Below are positions 36,109-48,924 of a stretch of DNA of 64,000 nt, piece by piece; the stretch's first letter is position 1; the number at the start of each line of letters is the position of its first letter. A program made the position numbers and the translations under genes. The stretch is taken from assembly GCA_009760885.1 (NCBI GenBank), contig CM019702.1, forward strand, positions 52,923,282 to 52,987,281, read 5' to 3'. This DNA comes from Achatina immaculata. Its lineage: Eukaryota; Mollusca; Gastropoda; Stylommatophora; Achatinidae. The notes beneath the pieces were generated by a model, which saw only the letters and a program-made list of their open reading frames with translations, did no database searches and had not been told where the DNA came from.

Positions 36109-38109
36109 TGTAGACCGTTAGAAGTGGATTTGCAAGAAAAGTAGGTTTCTTTTCCTTAAGCTTTCTGGATATATTTCTGTCGTACTCATCTGATTTAAAA
36201 CAATGAAATGCACTGAAGTTAATATTATATTACGTAATAAAAAATAAAATAATACACTAACATGGCAACAACAACAGTAAATCATGTAAATGCTTTTTTT
36301 TTAAACGCTTGCTTAAAAGACAACAGTTTCAGGTGTACATTTCGAGTAAAATCCCAGGATCGCAGTTCACACAACATCCCAATAATGTTTTCACAACTTC
36401 AAAAATCAATTCATGTTTTTAAAAATGATGTTGTAATAATGGTGTGTTACTGAACAGTTTACATAATCCTTAGCTTAACACAATGAGAGATCGCAGACAC
36501 CAAAAATGATTTAAATAGAAAGATAAATGTGTTTGTATTAGTTACTTAGAAGACAGACAACACACCATAAGTAGCAGCTTTTCTGACATAAATATTAGTT
36601 ACTTAGAAGACAGACAACACACCATAAGTAGCAGCTTTTCTGACATAAATCATCACAAAGAAAGTAAAATAAAATGATCATAAATAAATTAAGCAGATAA
36701 GAAACCAATTGCTCTTTGATCAATATTGTAAAAACTAAGATTTCTATCGTTCGTTATTCAGAACCTGGACTATGTTTATACAGATTAACAGTTAATTTGT
36801 ATAATGTAACATATATATTAGAAACTTAAACAGGAAAAGGAAATCTGTTCCAAAATATTGCAAGTTTAAGCATACGATTTGAATGATTTTTTTTTTAAAA
36901 TTTGGATTCCATTGACAAAAACAACCAGAAAATATCATGTAAATATAGTGAAGAATTTTCCGACATTGACAACGACAGCATTGGAGGAAGCTAGACTAGC
37001 TTCAACATATCAATAAGTGGCACTTTATTATAAGGCATGTATTGTCATAAGAGAGCAGGTAATAAACACTGTCTAGTGTAGTTTCAAACAGATCCTGCGT
37101 TTTTTGACTGAAGTATTGATCCAACAGATGTATGTCAGCGACTGGCAATTATATGCCTGTCCCGGGAAGACTTGTCTTCTAAAGAAGAAGTAAGACATCA
37201 ATGATCTCTTCAAGTAGCCAAGAAGAGTTGGCCAGCTATGTGACTACTTTTCAAAACAGTGGGAACGGTGTTATTCAGTAACGGTGTAACTTACGCCATA
37301 CAAACACACATAGAGAAGAAACTGGAAAAGAAAATAGTCTAAATTTACATGTAAGATATAAAATAATGACATTGGAAAAACGGTAGCAGTAATTCCGACG
37401 TGTATGAATCTGTGTCCGCGAGTGGGTGCTGTGAAATTGTGTGAATACTAACACATATTTTTACACTCGAAACTTTATGAACATATCTGAATTTCTATTA
37501 GTCAACTGGAAATATTTAGTACTTTCATATTTTATCCAAAGACTTATTAACAGAGAAACTTCTCTGAAGTTCACCAAAATATATCTTAATTCAGAAAATA
37601 CGTTAGACTAGCTAAGACATAAGTAACCTTTAATGGCAGGTGTTTTATTTTTATAAATTACAAGAGATAATCAAAATAGATTTTCGATGGACAATGATAG
37701 TACATCTGCTAGATGGTTTTCGTGTAAAGAAATACATTTAAAAACATATATGATGGGTGGTTTCAATTGTTGAAGAGTTCTAAAAACATTTTTTTATTTC
37801 AAGAAGGAAATACATCTAAATCAGATATTATATCAATAAGAATAAATATAAAAGCACAAACACGAAAATAAATTCAATAAATCATGTTGTTTAATCGGCT
37901 CAAGAATTATTTCAATCTGTTATGACCTTCATTTGTTACACTACAATGATTCAGAAATTAAACGTGTTCTTTTGTTCCTGCCGAAAAGCTGATGCCGTAA
38001 CACTAATTTGTTGTAATACAGCACATGATATTGACAAACCTACTTGGACAATATCTTCGTATGTGCATAATTGTAAAAAAAAACGGTGTATTGAGAATTA
38101 AAATTTGTT
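36109..38109. other. 5' flank of gene B; no gene seen
   Basis: AT-rich, paralogous to 53406-56440. It should contain the gene B promoter, but no specific site can be assigned. It includes the uninterrupted sites for two copy-2 insertions (36646-36655 and 37456-37464). Confidence 0.5.
36536..36650. repeat. 57-bp exact tandem duplication, private to copy 1
   Basis: The unit from 'TATTAGTTACTTAGAAGAC' to 'TTTTCTGACATAAA' occurs twice head to tail, with a 57-bp step. The matching place in copy 2 (about 53826-53885) has a single unit. Confidence 0.92.
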
Positions 38110-38990
38110 CTTAAATATGTCGTGAATACTCAAGGAGTATAATGCGGAATGTTAGAGATGATGTAGACAAAGAATATTACGATGCCATAACAATTGGAGG
38201 ATATGAAATACCAGGGATTAGATATACTGATGACACGGTATTACTGTCTACAACACAAATAGGAATGGACAAACTGATTATGTCAAACCGTAAGAATAGC
38301 GAAGAATACAACCTATATCTAAACTTGAAGAAAACTAAAATGATGACAACTGACAAATCAAAAACGACAGCTAAAAAAAAAATAGGGAAAAATTGGAAGA
38401 AGTGGAGAGTTTTGAATATCTTGGATCATTACTAACTAATAATGGATATACAATAAGGAAATTAAAAGGAGAACATCTATCGCTCTTCAGAAAGTAAAAC
38501 AACAAAACAAACTGTGGAGAGGAACATACATAACTACAAAATAAGATTGTTATGGCATGCATCTTTCCTATCGCAACATATGCCTGTGAGACATGGACGA
38601 TTAACAAAATAGCTGAGAAATAATTAAATGGCTACGAATGTAAATGCCGCAGAAAAGAGTTCTTAAAATATCATGGACACAACAAATATATCCATTCTAC
38701 AAGAACTTAATATTGAAAAAGCCTGGCAAGTAAAACGGATTAAACAAAGAAAGCTTAAATATTTTTACCATACTAAACGTCATGAGAATGTAGAGAAGAC
38801 CGTCTTGGAAGGATACATAATGGGAAAAAGAAAGAGAGGAAGACCAAGGCGAAATTGCTGCAAGACATCGTTGATGATCTGCATATGGATGCATCAACAG
38901 CAGGCCATCTTTCTCACGACTGAAAGGCCTAAAGGAGTGCTGTTAGAAAGGCACAGTTCCGCATGGGACATGCACATGAATGAATGAATA
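38110..38990 (+). pseudogene. RTE-like LINE 3' fragment, (GAAT)n-tailed family
   Basis: RT and C-terminal remnants: 'YTDDTVLLSTTQIGMDKL' (YADD changed to YTDD), 'NLKKTKMMTTDKS', 'ISILQELNIEKAWQVKRIKQRKLKYF', 'MGKRKRGRPRR'. It ends with GAATGAATGAATA. Collinear with 56440-57180 in copy 2, so it predates the duplication. Confidence 0.8.
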
Positions 38991-39161
38991 TACATACACG
39001 ATGTTATTAAACAATACGTAACCGAATATGACATAGTTTTATCCTACAGCTTTTAACTATTCGCTGTTTATTGAAACAAGATTCTTTGAGGACAGAGACA
39101 GACATACATACATTCAGAATACCAGAGTAGATGGGGGTGGGTTCAGCACCACCGCCACGTT

Positions 39162-39165
39162 TAGC

Positions 39166-39211
<46 letters not shown>

Positions 39212-39216
39212 GTATA
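39162..39216. repeat. (TA)n microsatellite
   Basis: About 20 TA repeats, within a 0.3 kb stretch (39000-39300) that has no counterpart in copy 2. Confidence 0.9.
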
Positions 39217-39299
39217 TAAAAATGAAAACATCTGGAGATCCACACACATATCCATATATACGTGTATCACATGATGTCTGGGCTTTCCAGCTTGTGTGT

Positions 39300-40271
39300 C
39301 TTACATCTTACATCCTTTCCGTGCTTGTGAGTTTGCATAACGAAAAATAATAATTCTTTACCTATATCGATAAAAATGTGTATATTTTTGGGATTTCAAT
39401 GTAATTAGTAGCTTGTGGAATAGAAAATATCTTCTATGTAGAAGGAAACAGCTCCTCAATCTATTAGGTCATAGAAAAATATATATGTATAGAAATTAAT
39501 TACTTCATTCATTGTTAGGAATTTTGACTCTCTATTTGAAGAGACAAATTATAAAGTACAAAAAATATAGTTTGCAAGAAACTATGTTAGATTTAATGAT
39601 AGTTAATTACTTGAATATAACGACAAAGAGCACAAGAAGTTTTATAATTTTCTCTTATATATTTGTACCATTTGGGTCTGCGAAATGTGTATTAAGATAA
39701 TTTATGGGAAAGTATTGACGTCCGACAATTTGATATTACGTTATAGGATGATTCTGTTTCAGAAAGCAGTAATTCATGTTTCCCATCATGTGGACGTCCA
39801 GTATTAAGTGAGAAACACGTATTTGTGCGCCATGACATGTTAATGTTATATCATTAAGCCTTCATACTATACGGAAAGACTGGCATTATGGATGTTATAT
39901 TCAGAAGTGGCTTCACGTATTTTAGGTTTTCTAACACATAAAGCGTATTATACAGGAAACGGCTAGATTAGACCAGCGATAAGTGTACGGTCAGAACCGT
40001 ACAGGCACTGAAAAGATGTCAGGGGGAAGAGGGGAACAGTGAAGGAAGAAAACAAAGAAGAAAGAAGGACAAACGACAGATCTTTTTACCGTATGAAATG
40101 AGCTTCGGGCTTGGCCTTGCAAATAAAGAAGATAGAAAGTGAAAATAAATTTGGAACCACTAAACTAGACTATCCACTGACGTAATAAATGTATGGTGCC
40201 AGCTTAGAGACTGCCCTTTGAAATATCTAAGTCATAAATGACAATAAAAGTATATAAATTGTATAGGTTTC
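39300..40271. other. Receptor-flank segment, paralogous to 57855-58796
   Basis: No gene seen. Matches the left part of the flank of unit D nearly base for base ('GGACGTCCA' near 39803, 'TTCAGAAGTGGCTTCACG' near 39899). It ends at the duplication junction. Confidence 0.65.
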
Positions 40272-40438
40272 ATTTGTGAAACTAGATATAGTTTGATAGA
40301 AACCATAACTATACAGAATATTACATGAATTATAAAATAGAAGAAAAAAAAATTTAAGCATATCAGTTTTCCAGTGTCAAGAATATTATATTAGTATACT
40401 AAAGAGGAGTTGAAATAATATGTGCTACTCTTTGAACA

Positions 40439-40544
40439 AATAGATGTAGCAGCAGCAGGCCATCGTGCTCACAACCGAGAGGCCTACAGGAGTGCTGTTT
40501 GGGAGGCAAAGTTCCGCAAGGGACATGCAAATGAATGAATGAAT
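40439..40544 (+). mobile_element. RTE-like LINE tail insertion, (GAAT)n, TSD-flanked
   Basis: About 106 bp of the 49736-50295 family's 3' end ('AGCAGCAGGCCATCGTGCTC' ... GAATGAATGAAT). Flanked by TCTTTGAACA at 40429-40438 and 40545-40554. The unoccupied site is TCTTTGAGCA at 20871-20880. Confidence 0.92.
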
Positions 40545-42264
40545 TCTTTGAACAGCAGATTCCTCATCCTGGTTACAGATAATTTACAAACATGGCATTT
40601 CTGTTATTTACATGCGGGAAAATAATGTAGTCAGAACTCGAGAAATAAAATATCATAAAGAACGTTTAATCGTGTGATTATAATACAATTTTGTTTTAAC
40701 TCTCACATAACGCATGTGATTCAAGGAAGTGAATTATCATAAAGATTAATAAATATTAGATATCACCCCAATTCAGTGTTAGTCCTCACTGCTTATTATG
40801 TACATCAAAGATCTTTAACTGGCGGGTCTTCGAAACGGGTGGGTGGGGGAGGAAAGAAGATTGTGGGTGGGGTTGAGGGTGAAGTCTTCTTCAGTAGCCC
40901 TGAGGTAATTATGGAGGTGTAGTGTATTGCATTTATTGTATTATAATTACCTTTGTCAGGTAATTCAAATTCTACTGAAAATCAAACAATGGACTGTAGT
41001 CTGAGGAAGAAACTTATGTAGTAAACAGAAATGTTTAGCGAACTAACACAGGTTCAAAAATCAACTTGTGTATGTCTCTTACGCGGGTTTCCTTCAGATT
41101 TTAAGGCGACAGAAATAAATAAACAATGCCCTGTCTGATGGGAATATCGTGATGAATGTTCAGATAAAAAAGATAAAGACATTGGAGAAACCGAGAACAG
41201 CTAAAACATTTCAAACAGCGAGGCTTTATTACATGGCATGTTAGTGCCGTGTAGGAGAAATAATATCTGCTGTAGTTCCAAATAGTTCTTACTTTTAATT
41301 ACGGCTTGGCTGAAGTATTGGTTCAGCAGGTGTAAGGCAGCTGTTGGTATTTGTTCTTCTGAATCGGTAAGATTTTGTTTTCAAAGAATTCAGCTATGCT
41401 CTCTTCATAGAATCACAAAGACACGACCAAGGGTTGGACTATTTTTAAAACGCATACTAGAGGCAACGTTATTCAGTAACAATTATGCAATTATAACTGT
41501 TCGATTTACATCTCAGTCTACAAAACATACAGGACAAATACATAGGAAAAGGTAATGAAGTCTATATTTGCATGTACGGTATCAAACATATAATAAAAAT
41601 GATAGCAATTTGCTGTGTAAGGAGCTGTGTCTTAGATTGCGTTTTGTGAAACCGTGTGGATGTTCAAATATAGATTTAAACTCTGGGTTTTATGAACAAA
41701 GATATGTGCTTTCATTCTGTTGAAGTGGAAATATTTACTACTTTCTATGAATTATTTTTAATCAAAAGGCTTATTCTTAAATAAACAACACTATCAGTAA
41801 ATAAAACATGTCTAATTTCAGAAATGTAGGTTAGAATAGATCAGATATATTTTATCTTTATGTGAAATATTTTTTTTTTCTTTAACTGCAAGATATAATT
41901 AAACTTGACTGCCTTTGCATCACAACAGTATCTCTGCTACTTGGAGAGATAAAGGAGGAATTTTGTATGAAGAAATTCTACAAATTTGAAAAAAAAATAC
42001 AGGTGTGTCCATTATTGTAGATTCTTAGAAGTTGATTTTCAGAAAAAAAAAGAATGGTTTTAATTGTTAATGCGTTCTTAAAATGTTCATACTGTTTATT
42101 TTACTCAGGACTAAAATACATCTAATTTAGAAATTATATCAAACAGAAAAAAAGTACAGATACACCAAATTGGCCTTAACTAAAGTAAATCAAGTTGTTC
42201 TATTTATTAGGACATGAATTATTTCTATATGTTATGACCACCACTTATCATTACAATATTAAAA

Positions 42265-42430
42265 GAAAGAGAGGAGAAAACCAAGGCGAAGATGGCTGCA
42301 AGACGTCGTTGATAATCTGCAAATGGATGCATCAGCAGCAGGGCATCTTGCTTACAAAAGAGGGGCATACAGGAGAGCTGTTAGAGAGACAGAGATCCCC
42401 AAAGGAAATGAAAATGACTGACTGACTGAA
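42265..42430 (+). pseudogene. RTE-like LINE tail fragment, (TGAC)n end
   Basis: Paralogue of 22603-22762. A short frame over it (42195-42425) reads partly through the old RTE C-terminus and is not a gene. Confidence 0.8.
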
Positions 42431-43388
42431 TAAATAATTAACAGAGTTATAGTTTGTGTTTAAAATCTAAGAGTTTTTATTCTTGAACTATCATGAATGG
42501 AATTTTAAAATTTAATTTAACTTATTGTTAATGCTTTTTATGGTTCATACTCTATGTCAGTTCCGTCACTTCGTGGTATTAAAAATAAATGACACGACAT
42601 GAGGATCACTTTTAACCATAACGTTTATTTAACGGTCAGTCTGATAATCTCACAGGCAGTTAATTACTCCATTTCTTGTAAAAAAAATGTTTCCAAATTA
42701 AAGCCATAATAAAGTGAACTGAAATCAGCATAACGATACTTAACTAAAGATCTGGCTTAGAATGATTTCTGTTCTTTCGTTCAAATTCGAAACTTTCTAT
42801 GTATCTTTGTTCTATATCCTAAATTATGGCGAGTGTTCGCCTGAGACGCAAGCGTGCTTACTGCATCAACTTTTCTGAAATAATCGGTAGTGGACAACTT
42901 TACATAAATGTTCTCCTAACAGAATGTGAGTTTGCAGAATGAAAGATTGACCGACCTATTTGTGGCTTTGAATATAACACTTCAATGTACGTAGGAGCTT
43001 ACCAAGCTGATAATGTCTGTTATGAAGAACGATACAACTTCTCACTCTTTCAGATCGTTAAAAAAAACAATTTTGTAAAGCTATGTAATCGGATAAAATA
43101 AAGAACAGCACAAGATGAATATACATTTTCTATTATTTACCATTTAAAGCTGCACAATGTGTATTTAGACAATGTAGGAGAGAATTACATGCGCCAACTT
43201 ACCTACATTGACATCCTAAAAGTTTATATCACGTGACACAAAGACGTTTTTGTTGGTTTATTCTGAAAACGGTAATAATTGGACTGTCATATTTAGCCAC
43301 ATATGGACGAATGTTGTCAAGTTAAAGACATTTATTCATATGTCTCTACACGATAATGTTATATTATAATGTTATATTATTTATATGA
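42431..43388. other. 3' flank of receptor gene C, distal part; no gene seen
   Basis: Collinear with 22763-23899. A TAATGTTATATTAT segment is duplicated at 43356-43380 relative to copy 1, just before the RTE insertion. Confidence 0.65.
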
Positions 43389-46300
43389 TCTTCCGGCGTG
43401 ACCTGCAAGATGGCGGACGTTTTTTTTAAAGCTTTCGCCGGCATGCAGAAATCAGCGGAATTCCGCTTAATCTGTTACATATAATGTACCGGGTGTTGGG
43501 CATACGGCAAACAACCTTATCCTGTGAGCTATCTAGAGCCAAATCCAGATGGGAAAAAAGGATATCGTTATGGAAACTCGCAGAGAAACCAATCGAGCAT
43601 CAGGGATGCCAACTCCGAGGAGCTCATTCGTCGGCCCCAAACATGTGACAAAGATTGGATTCTGGAAAGTGAGAACGATGGCAGCACCAACAAAAACTAC
43701 TCGGGTCATCATAGAAATGGAGAGATACCATCTAGACATATTGGGCATCAGTGAAATGTCTTGGTCAGAAGGAGGTAAAAGATGGGCTGAAAACGGCTCG
43801 TTAATAATACATTCAGGCGAAAATGATGGTAAAATGCTGTATGGGGTAGGTATTATTATGTCAAACGTAGCAGCAAAGAGCCATGTAGAATGGGAACCAG
43901 TGAACAGTCGTATAATAAGAGCACGATACATCTTAATACAGCGTTATGCACCCACGAATGATGCTGATGATGATGTGAAAGACGACTTCTATCACCAACC
44001 ACAACAAATCATCAACAAAGACCCTAAACACGACATCCTACTTGCTATGGGGGACTTCAAAGCTAAGGTAGGGAAAGATAATAACGACGTTGAAAAAGTG
44101 ATGGGGAAAGACGGAGCTGACATGGTTAATCAGAATAGAGAAAGATTAATTGAAGTATGTCTAACAGAGGGCATGGTCATTGGAGGCACAATATTCCCAC
44201 ACAAAGAGATACATAAACCAAAGTGGATATCTCCAGATGATAGAACTAGAAACCAGATAGATCATTTTTGTATTAGAAAGCAATACAAATATCTCTGATG
44301 GATGTAAGGGCTTATAGGTGTGCAAATGTCAACAATGATCACAACTTTTGCATAGGGAAAATAAAACTAAAATTGAAAAGCCAGCACAAGAAATCAGTAC
44401 CCAGAAAAATAAACAGCCACAGTCTACAAGAAGAAAATAATATTAATTTCAATCTGGAACTTGCCAATCATTCCAAAACACCCAGTGAGGTTGAGGAGAT
44501 AGGTATAGATGAATCTGGAATTCTTACAGCACAGCCATAATCACAACAGCAAAATCAAGCGCTGGACTGAAGAAACCAAATAGAAAAGCATGGATATCAG
44601 ATAAAACATGGAAGAATATACATGAAAGACGAGCAGTCAAATTAGACATGTTGAATGCAAAAACAGATCTTAGAAAATATCTGGCGAAAGCAACATACAT
44701 AGAAATAGACAAGAAAGTAAAAATTTCATCTAGAAGGGATAAACGAGAATACCTAGACAATATGGCGAAAGAGGAAGAAAAAGCAGCAAAAACAGGAGAC
44801 AGCAAAACTTTATATAACATACAAAAGAGGCTAACAGGTACTATTACATCTAACGAAAGACCAATCCTTAGCAAAATTGGAACCCTATTGGCATCAAATA
44901 AAGACCAAAAGAAAAGATGGGCTGAACACGTCCAAGAAATACTTAATCGACCACATCCAAAAGAATTGTTAAACCTTGAAACTGACTTACCAGCCCCATA
45001 ACTAAATGTCAACCTAGATGATATTAAATTGCATGAAATGGAAACAGCAGTGAATTTAATGGCTAGCAACAAAGCTGCAGGTGAAGATGAAATAACAGCC
45101 GAAATTTTAAAAGCTATCAATAGTGACAACATGAGACAACTACAGAGAATGTTTAACAAGATTTGGAAAGATGAGAAGGTCCCTTATAATTGGAAGAAAG
45201 CAATCATTGTGAAAATACCAAAAAAAGACAACCTTAGTGGCTGTAACAACGGGAGAGGAGTAACCTTAATGTCAGTTGTGTCAAAAGTATTTTGCAAGGT
45301 CATTTTGAATATACTTAAAGATATAGCGGATACTGCGATGAGAGAAGAACAAGCAGGATTTCGAAAAGGGAGAAGCTGTGTCGACCAGATCTTTACTCTC
45401 AAAATAATACTTGAAGAACATATTGAAAAGCAGAAACCATTAATACTGAACTTCAGAGATTTAAAAAGGCATTTGATAGCATACACACAGATTCATTATG
45501 GAGAATTTTATGTCTATATGGAATACCATCGAAAATTGTCAACATCATTAAGGACTTATACAATGGATATGTTTGTGCAGTCAAGACAGAAGAAGGAATG
45601 AGTGAATGGTTCCAGATTGAAACAGGTGTGAAACAACGATGTATACTGTAATCTTTAATTTTTGGGATTACAATAGACTTCATAATGAAAAAATGCTGCA
45701 CAGGTAACACAGGTATTGACTGGGTACATGGGACCCAACTAGAAGATCTTGATTTTGCTGATGACATAACTCTTATCAGTAATAATGTGAATTCCATGCA
45801 AGAAAAAACAGATAGTCTGTCTTTAATGGCTAGAAAAATAGGACTTGAAATTAACAAGGACAAAACAAAAATAATGAAAATTCCCATTAATCATAATGGA
45901 AAAATACACATAGAAGGGACAGATATTGTAGATGTCAATCAATTTGCATACTTTGTCAGCTACATAGACCGGGATGGTGACACTAGAAAAGAAGTTAGTA
46001 TCAGAATTGTAAAAGCAGCATCAATCTTCAAGAATCTTGAGGACATATGAAATTCAAAAGTTATAAGCACAAAAATCAAGTTAAGACTATTCAATTTAAG
46101 TGTAATATCCACCCTCATTTATGCATGTGAAAGCTGGAAAAAACTAAATAAATAGAAAAGAAATTAGACTCTTTTGAAAACAAATGCATAAGGAAAATGC
46201 TCGACATCAAGTGGAACGAATTCAACAACAATGTAGAGATATGACAAATGACTGAACAACAACCAGTCTCATGGGTGATCAGGAAAAGGAGATGGACATA

Positions 46301-46555
46301 TGTTGGTCACTTGATGAGAAGAAATGATCAGAGAATACCAAAACAAGCTATCAAGTGGAACACAACAGGCCAAATAAAAAGAGGCAGACCGCGTGAAACT
46401 CTGAAGAGAACTTTGTTAAGAGAGGTCAAATTAACAGGCATAAAATCCTTTGATGAGGGTGAAAGACTCGCCGAAGACAGGAAAAATAGGCGAACTACTT
46501 TGCGAGCCCTATGTGACGTTTAACGGCACGGAAAGTATATAAGATATAAGATAAG
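43389..46555 (+). mobile_element. Near full-length RTE-like LINE, TSD-flanked
   Basis: A 3167-bp insertion flanked by ATTTATATGA at 43379-43388 and 46556-46565; the single-copy site is at 23890-23899. The 5' end reads 'TCTTCCGGCGTGACC' and is followed by a GC-richer leader with 'AAGATGGCGG'. It encodes EN, linker and RT in one broken ORF (43549 to about 46520). The 3' end is 'GGCACGGAAAGTATATAAG' followed by a short ATAAGAT repeat. Another insertion of this family at 55165-55794 shares that 3' end in the opposite orientation. The 3.2 kb length and tail type fit RTE. Confidence 0.93.
43549..46520 (+). pseudogene. RTE ORF: endonuclease-reverse transcriptase, frameshifted
   Basis: The endonuclease is open for 249 codons (43549-44298): 'FWKVRTM' where WNVRT is usual, 'GISEMSW' (catalytic Glu kept), 'QRYAPTNDADDDVKDDFY', 'GDFKAKVG' where GDFNA is usual, 'NQIDHFCI'. 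Two catalytic-site Asn residues thus read Lys. The linker and RT follow in other frames: 'ASNKAAGEDEITAEIL', 'EEQAGFRKGRSCVDQIF', a frameshift within motif A near 45460, 'GVKQRCIL' followed by a stop, 'DLDFADDITLIS' (catalytic FADD, 45745-45780), 'RRWTYVGHLMRRNDQRIPKQ'. At least four frame breaks; inactive. Confidence 0.9.
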
Positions 46556-46565
46556 ATTTATATGA

Positions 46566-47626
46566 CATCTTAAATATGATATAGAAAGCATCATGAACTA
46601 ACAGGCAAGAGGAAGATATATAGGATGTGGCAGGGAAGAAACAAAACAAGACGTTTTAACGTATAAAGGATATCTGAACGTGTCCCTGGAAACAAAAGAC
46701 AGTCAGAGACGAAAAAGAAACAAGTTAGGAACCACTAAACTGGACTCACATCAAACTGAACTCACACTAAACTGGACTATCTCTGGATACAATAAAGGTA
46801 TGATAAAGCACTGAGGCAGTCCTTAGAAGTATGTAAGTTAGTATGGACAATGATATTACATAAGGTCTATACACCTCAACAGCAATCGTCGAAAACGTCT
46901 CTAAGATTTAGATGTCAGACATTTAGGAAGAAATTAAACTTTTTTACGAAGTGATATTGATGAATTAAGTATGCATTTGTATGTATATGTAACCTGCTCA
47001 AATGTTTTATTTCAAAAGCATTTCTCAAATATGGCAGAGAAATAAATGTTGAATGTTTATATTTAACCAGTAACTGCATGTAAGACCCCATGAAAAAAAA
47101 ATATTATACACATATACAGTTTAAAAAAATGAATAAATAAATGAGGCAGCAACGACTGCATCTCTGACCAGCTTCCTCTTCACATAAGAATGAAGACGAC
47201 AATTCTAAAGAAAATACCTAAACCAGGGACTTTTATGAAAGTATGAGTCTGTTGTTACTAACATGGAATATATTTGCCGAATGAAAAGGGGATTCAACTC
47301 TTTTTTACTGGTAATATATCGTTGGCACATAAGATGTTTTCATTTTTTAGTCATCTAGAGCGTTCCCATCGAGTGTAACGAACACATCTGTCTCCTTACC
47401 TGACGAAGAGAGTGATAAATCCTGATATTGAGAAAAGCAGAAGCTAGAGTATTAAGCTAATCAGTTAATATTAATTTCACCTTTATAGTTTTATATTATT
47501 TTCTTGGTACACTGTGCTCCATTCTAATTGTTGTTGACGCAGAACAATATAGATTACTTTTCTCTGTCTCTATACTTTAAGATACATGCTACTAACATTT
47601 TCGAATTACACAGTGAAACAAGATAA
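46566..47626. other. 3' flank of receptor gene C, proximal part; no gene seen
   Basis: Collinear with 23900-24995 at high identity; probably includes the gene C 3' UTR. Confidence 0.65.
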
Positions 47627-48887
47627 CTATTCTGATTTGCCCTTGCAAAAGATTATGTTAAAAGTGTCTCTGTATTTGCTGCTCCCATGATAATAAATAC
47701 AAATATTCATAGAGGAGTTAATAGACTCAAGCAGAAGTCCAAAACTGCTGACGACTGCTGTTAGTGCTATATGCTTTCCTGTAATATAAAGTTCTGGTTC
47801 AAATGCAATGACAATCATCAAGATGGTAACTGGGACGAAGCAGGAAATAAATAAAGTGGAAATCATCAAAACCATCTTGGCAACTTTCTCATGACGACCA
47901 GAGATATCTTTGTGCGACGATATCTTCTTATCTTTATGCCATTTTGCTCTTATGTGAAGGCTACTTATGATGACTGTCGTACAAATAATAATGATAATGA
48001 AAGCAGAAAACGGCAATACAAAATTATTGACGATGAAAGAAATATGTTCAACTCGATGGCTATTTTCAGCGGATATAATGCCTATTAGTGTCTTGTTTCT
48101 TGCCAGAAAGAATGTCATACCCAGTCTGTTGACAACATAGATCGAGCTATCACCTGCCAAAGAAACTATGTAGACGGAAACGATGGTGACACAAACTCGT
48201 TTTGAGGTGACGATATTTTTTACCTGAAAAATAAGTAAAGAACCATTTATTTATTTATCATTTTTGACTTAGTTATTTTAATTATTTACAAGAAGTCTTG
48301 AACCTGTGTCAATTATTACAATATATAGTGGATACTTTTTTACTAAATAGCAACAGATCTGTTGTTATCAAATAGTGAAAATAGACATTTGAGAACATAG
48401 ATAAAGCGGAAGGAGATGTTTAAATGTCTTTTTATAAATAAAATCAAGCTAATTAGCAAATAATAAAAGTTTAATGAACATGTCTTTTGCTACTTTAATC
48501 ACGATAAGCACACTGATACATGCATTCTTAAATGTGAACTATCGTGACATCATCAAACTACAAATAAGCACGCTTTTGATTTACATAGCTACTTCTGTCT
48601 CATTAAAAAAAAAACACTACAGTACTGAATCCCACGAAAACGATTTTTTTAGTCTTTCATATACACTGTATCTCATTTAGATATTAATTATAAACAGGCT
48701 TCTAGATTTCATTAGTTATGAACTAGAGAAAGAAAAATTACCTGAAGGAATAATTAATTACCAGTATATTTAACGTTCATGTTGAGCAATAGAGGGCTCA
48801 CCTGGACAAGAGGAGAAAAAAGGCAAAGGACAGGCATTTGTGGAAAACCCTTGCGGAAGCCCCATGTGCCCTGGGCACTTAAGGTTC

Positions 48888-48924
<37 letters not shown>

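Larger units (their letters stand above)
20712..40271. repeat. Tandem segmental duplication, copy 1 (contains gene B)
   Basis: Collinear with 40271-58796 over its length. The left edge is set where similarity to 40271 onward starts ('CATTTGCGAAACTAG' here, 'CATTTGTGAAACTAG' there). Private to this copy are a LINE (28170-33661), an RTE fragment (25895-26397) and a 57-bp tandem duplication (36536-36650). Removing these leaves about 13.5 kb, against about 13.4 kb for copy 2 after its own insertions are removed. Confidence 0.85.
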
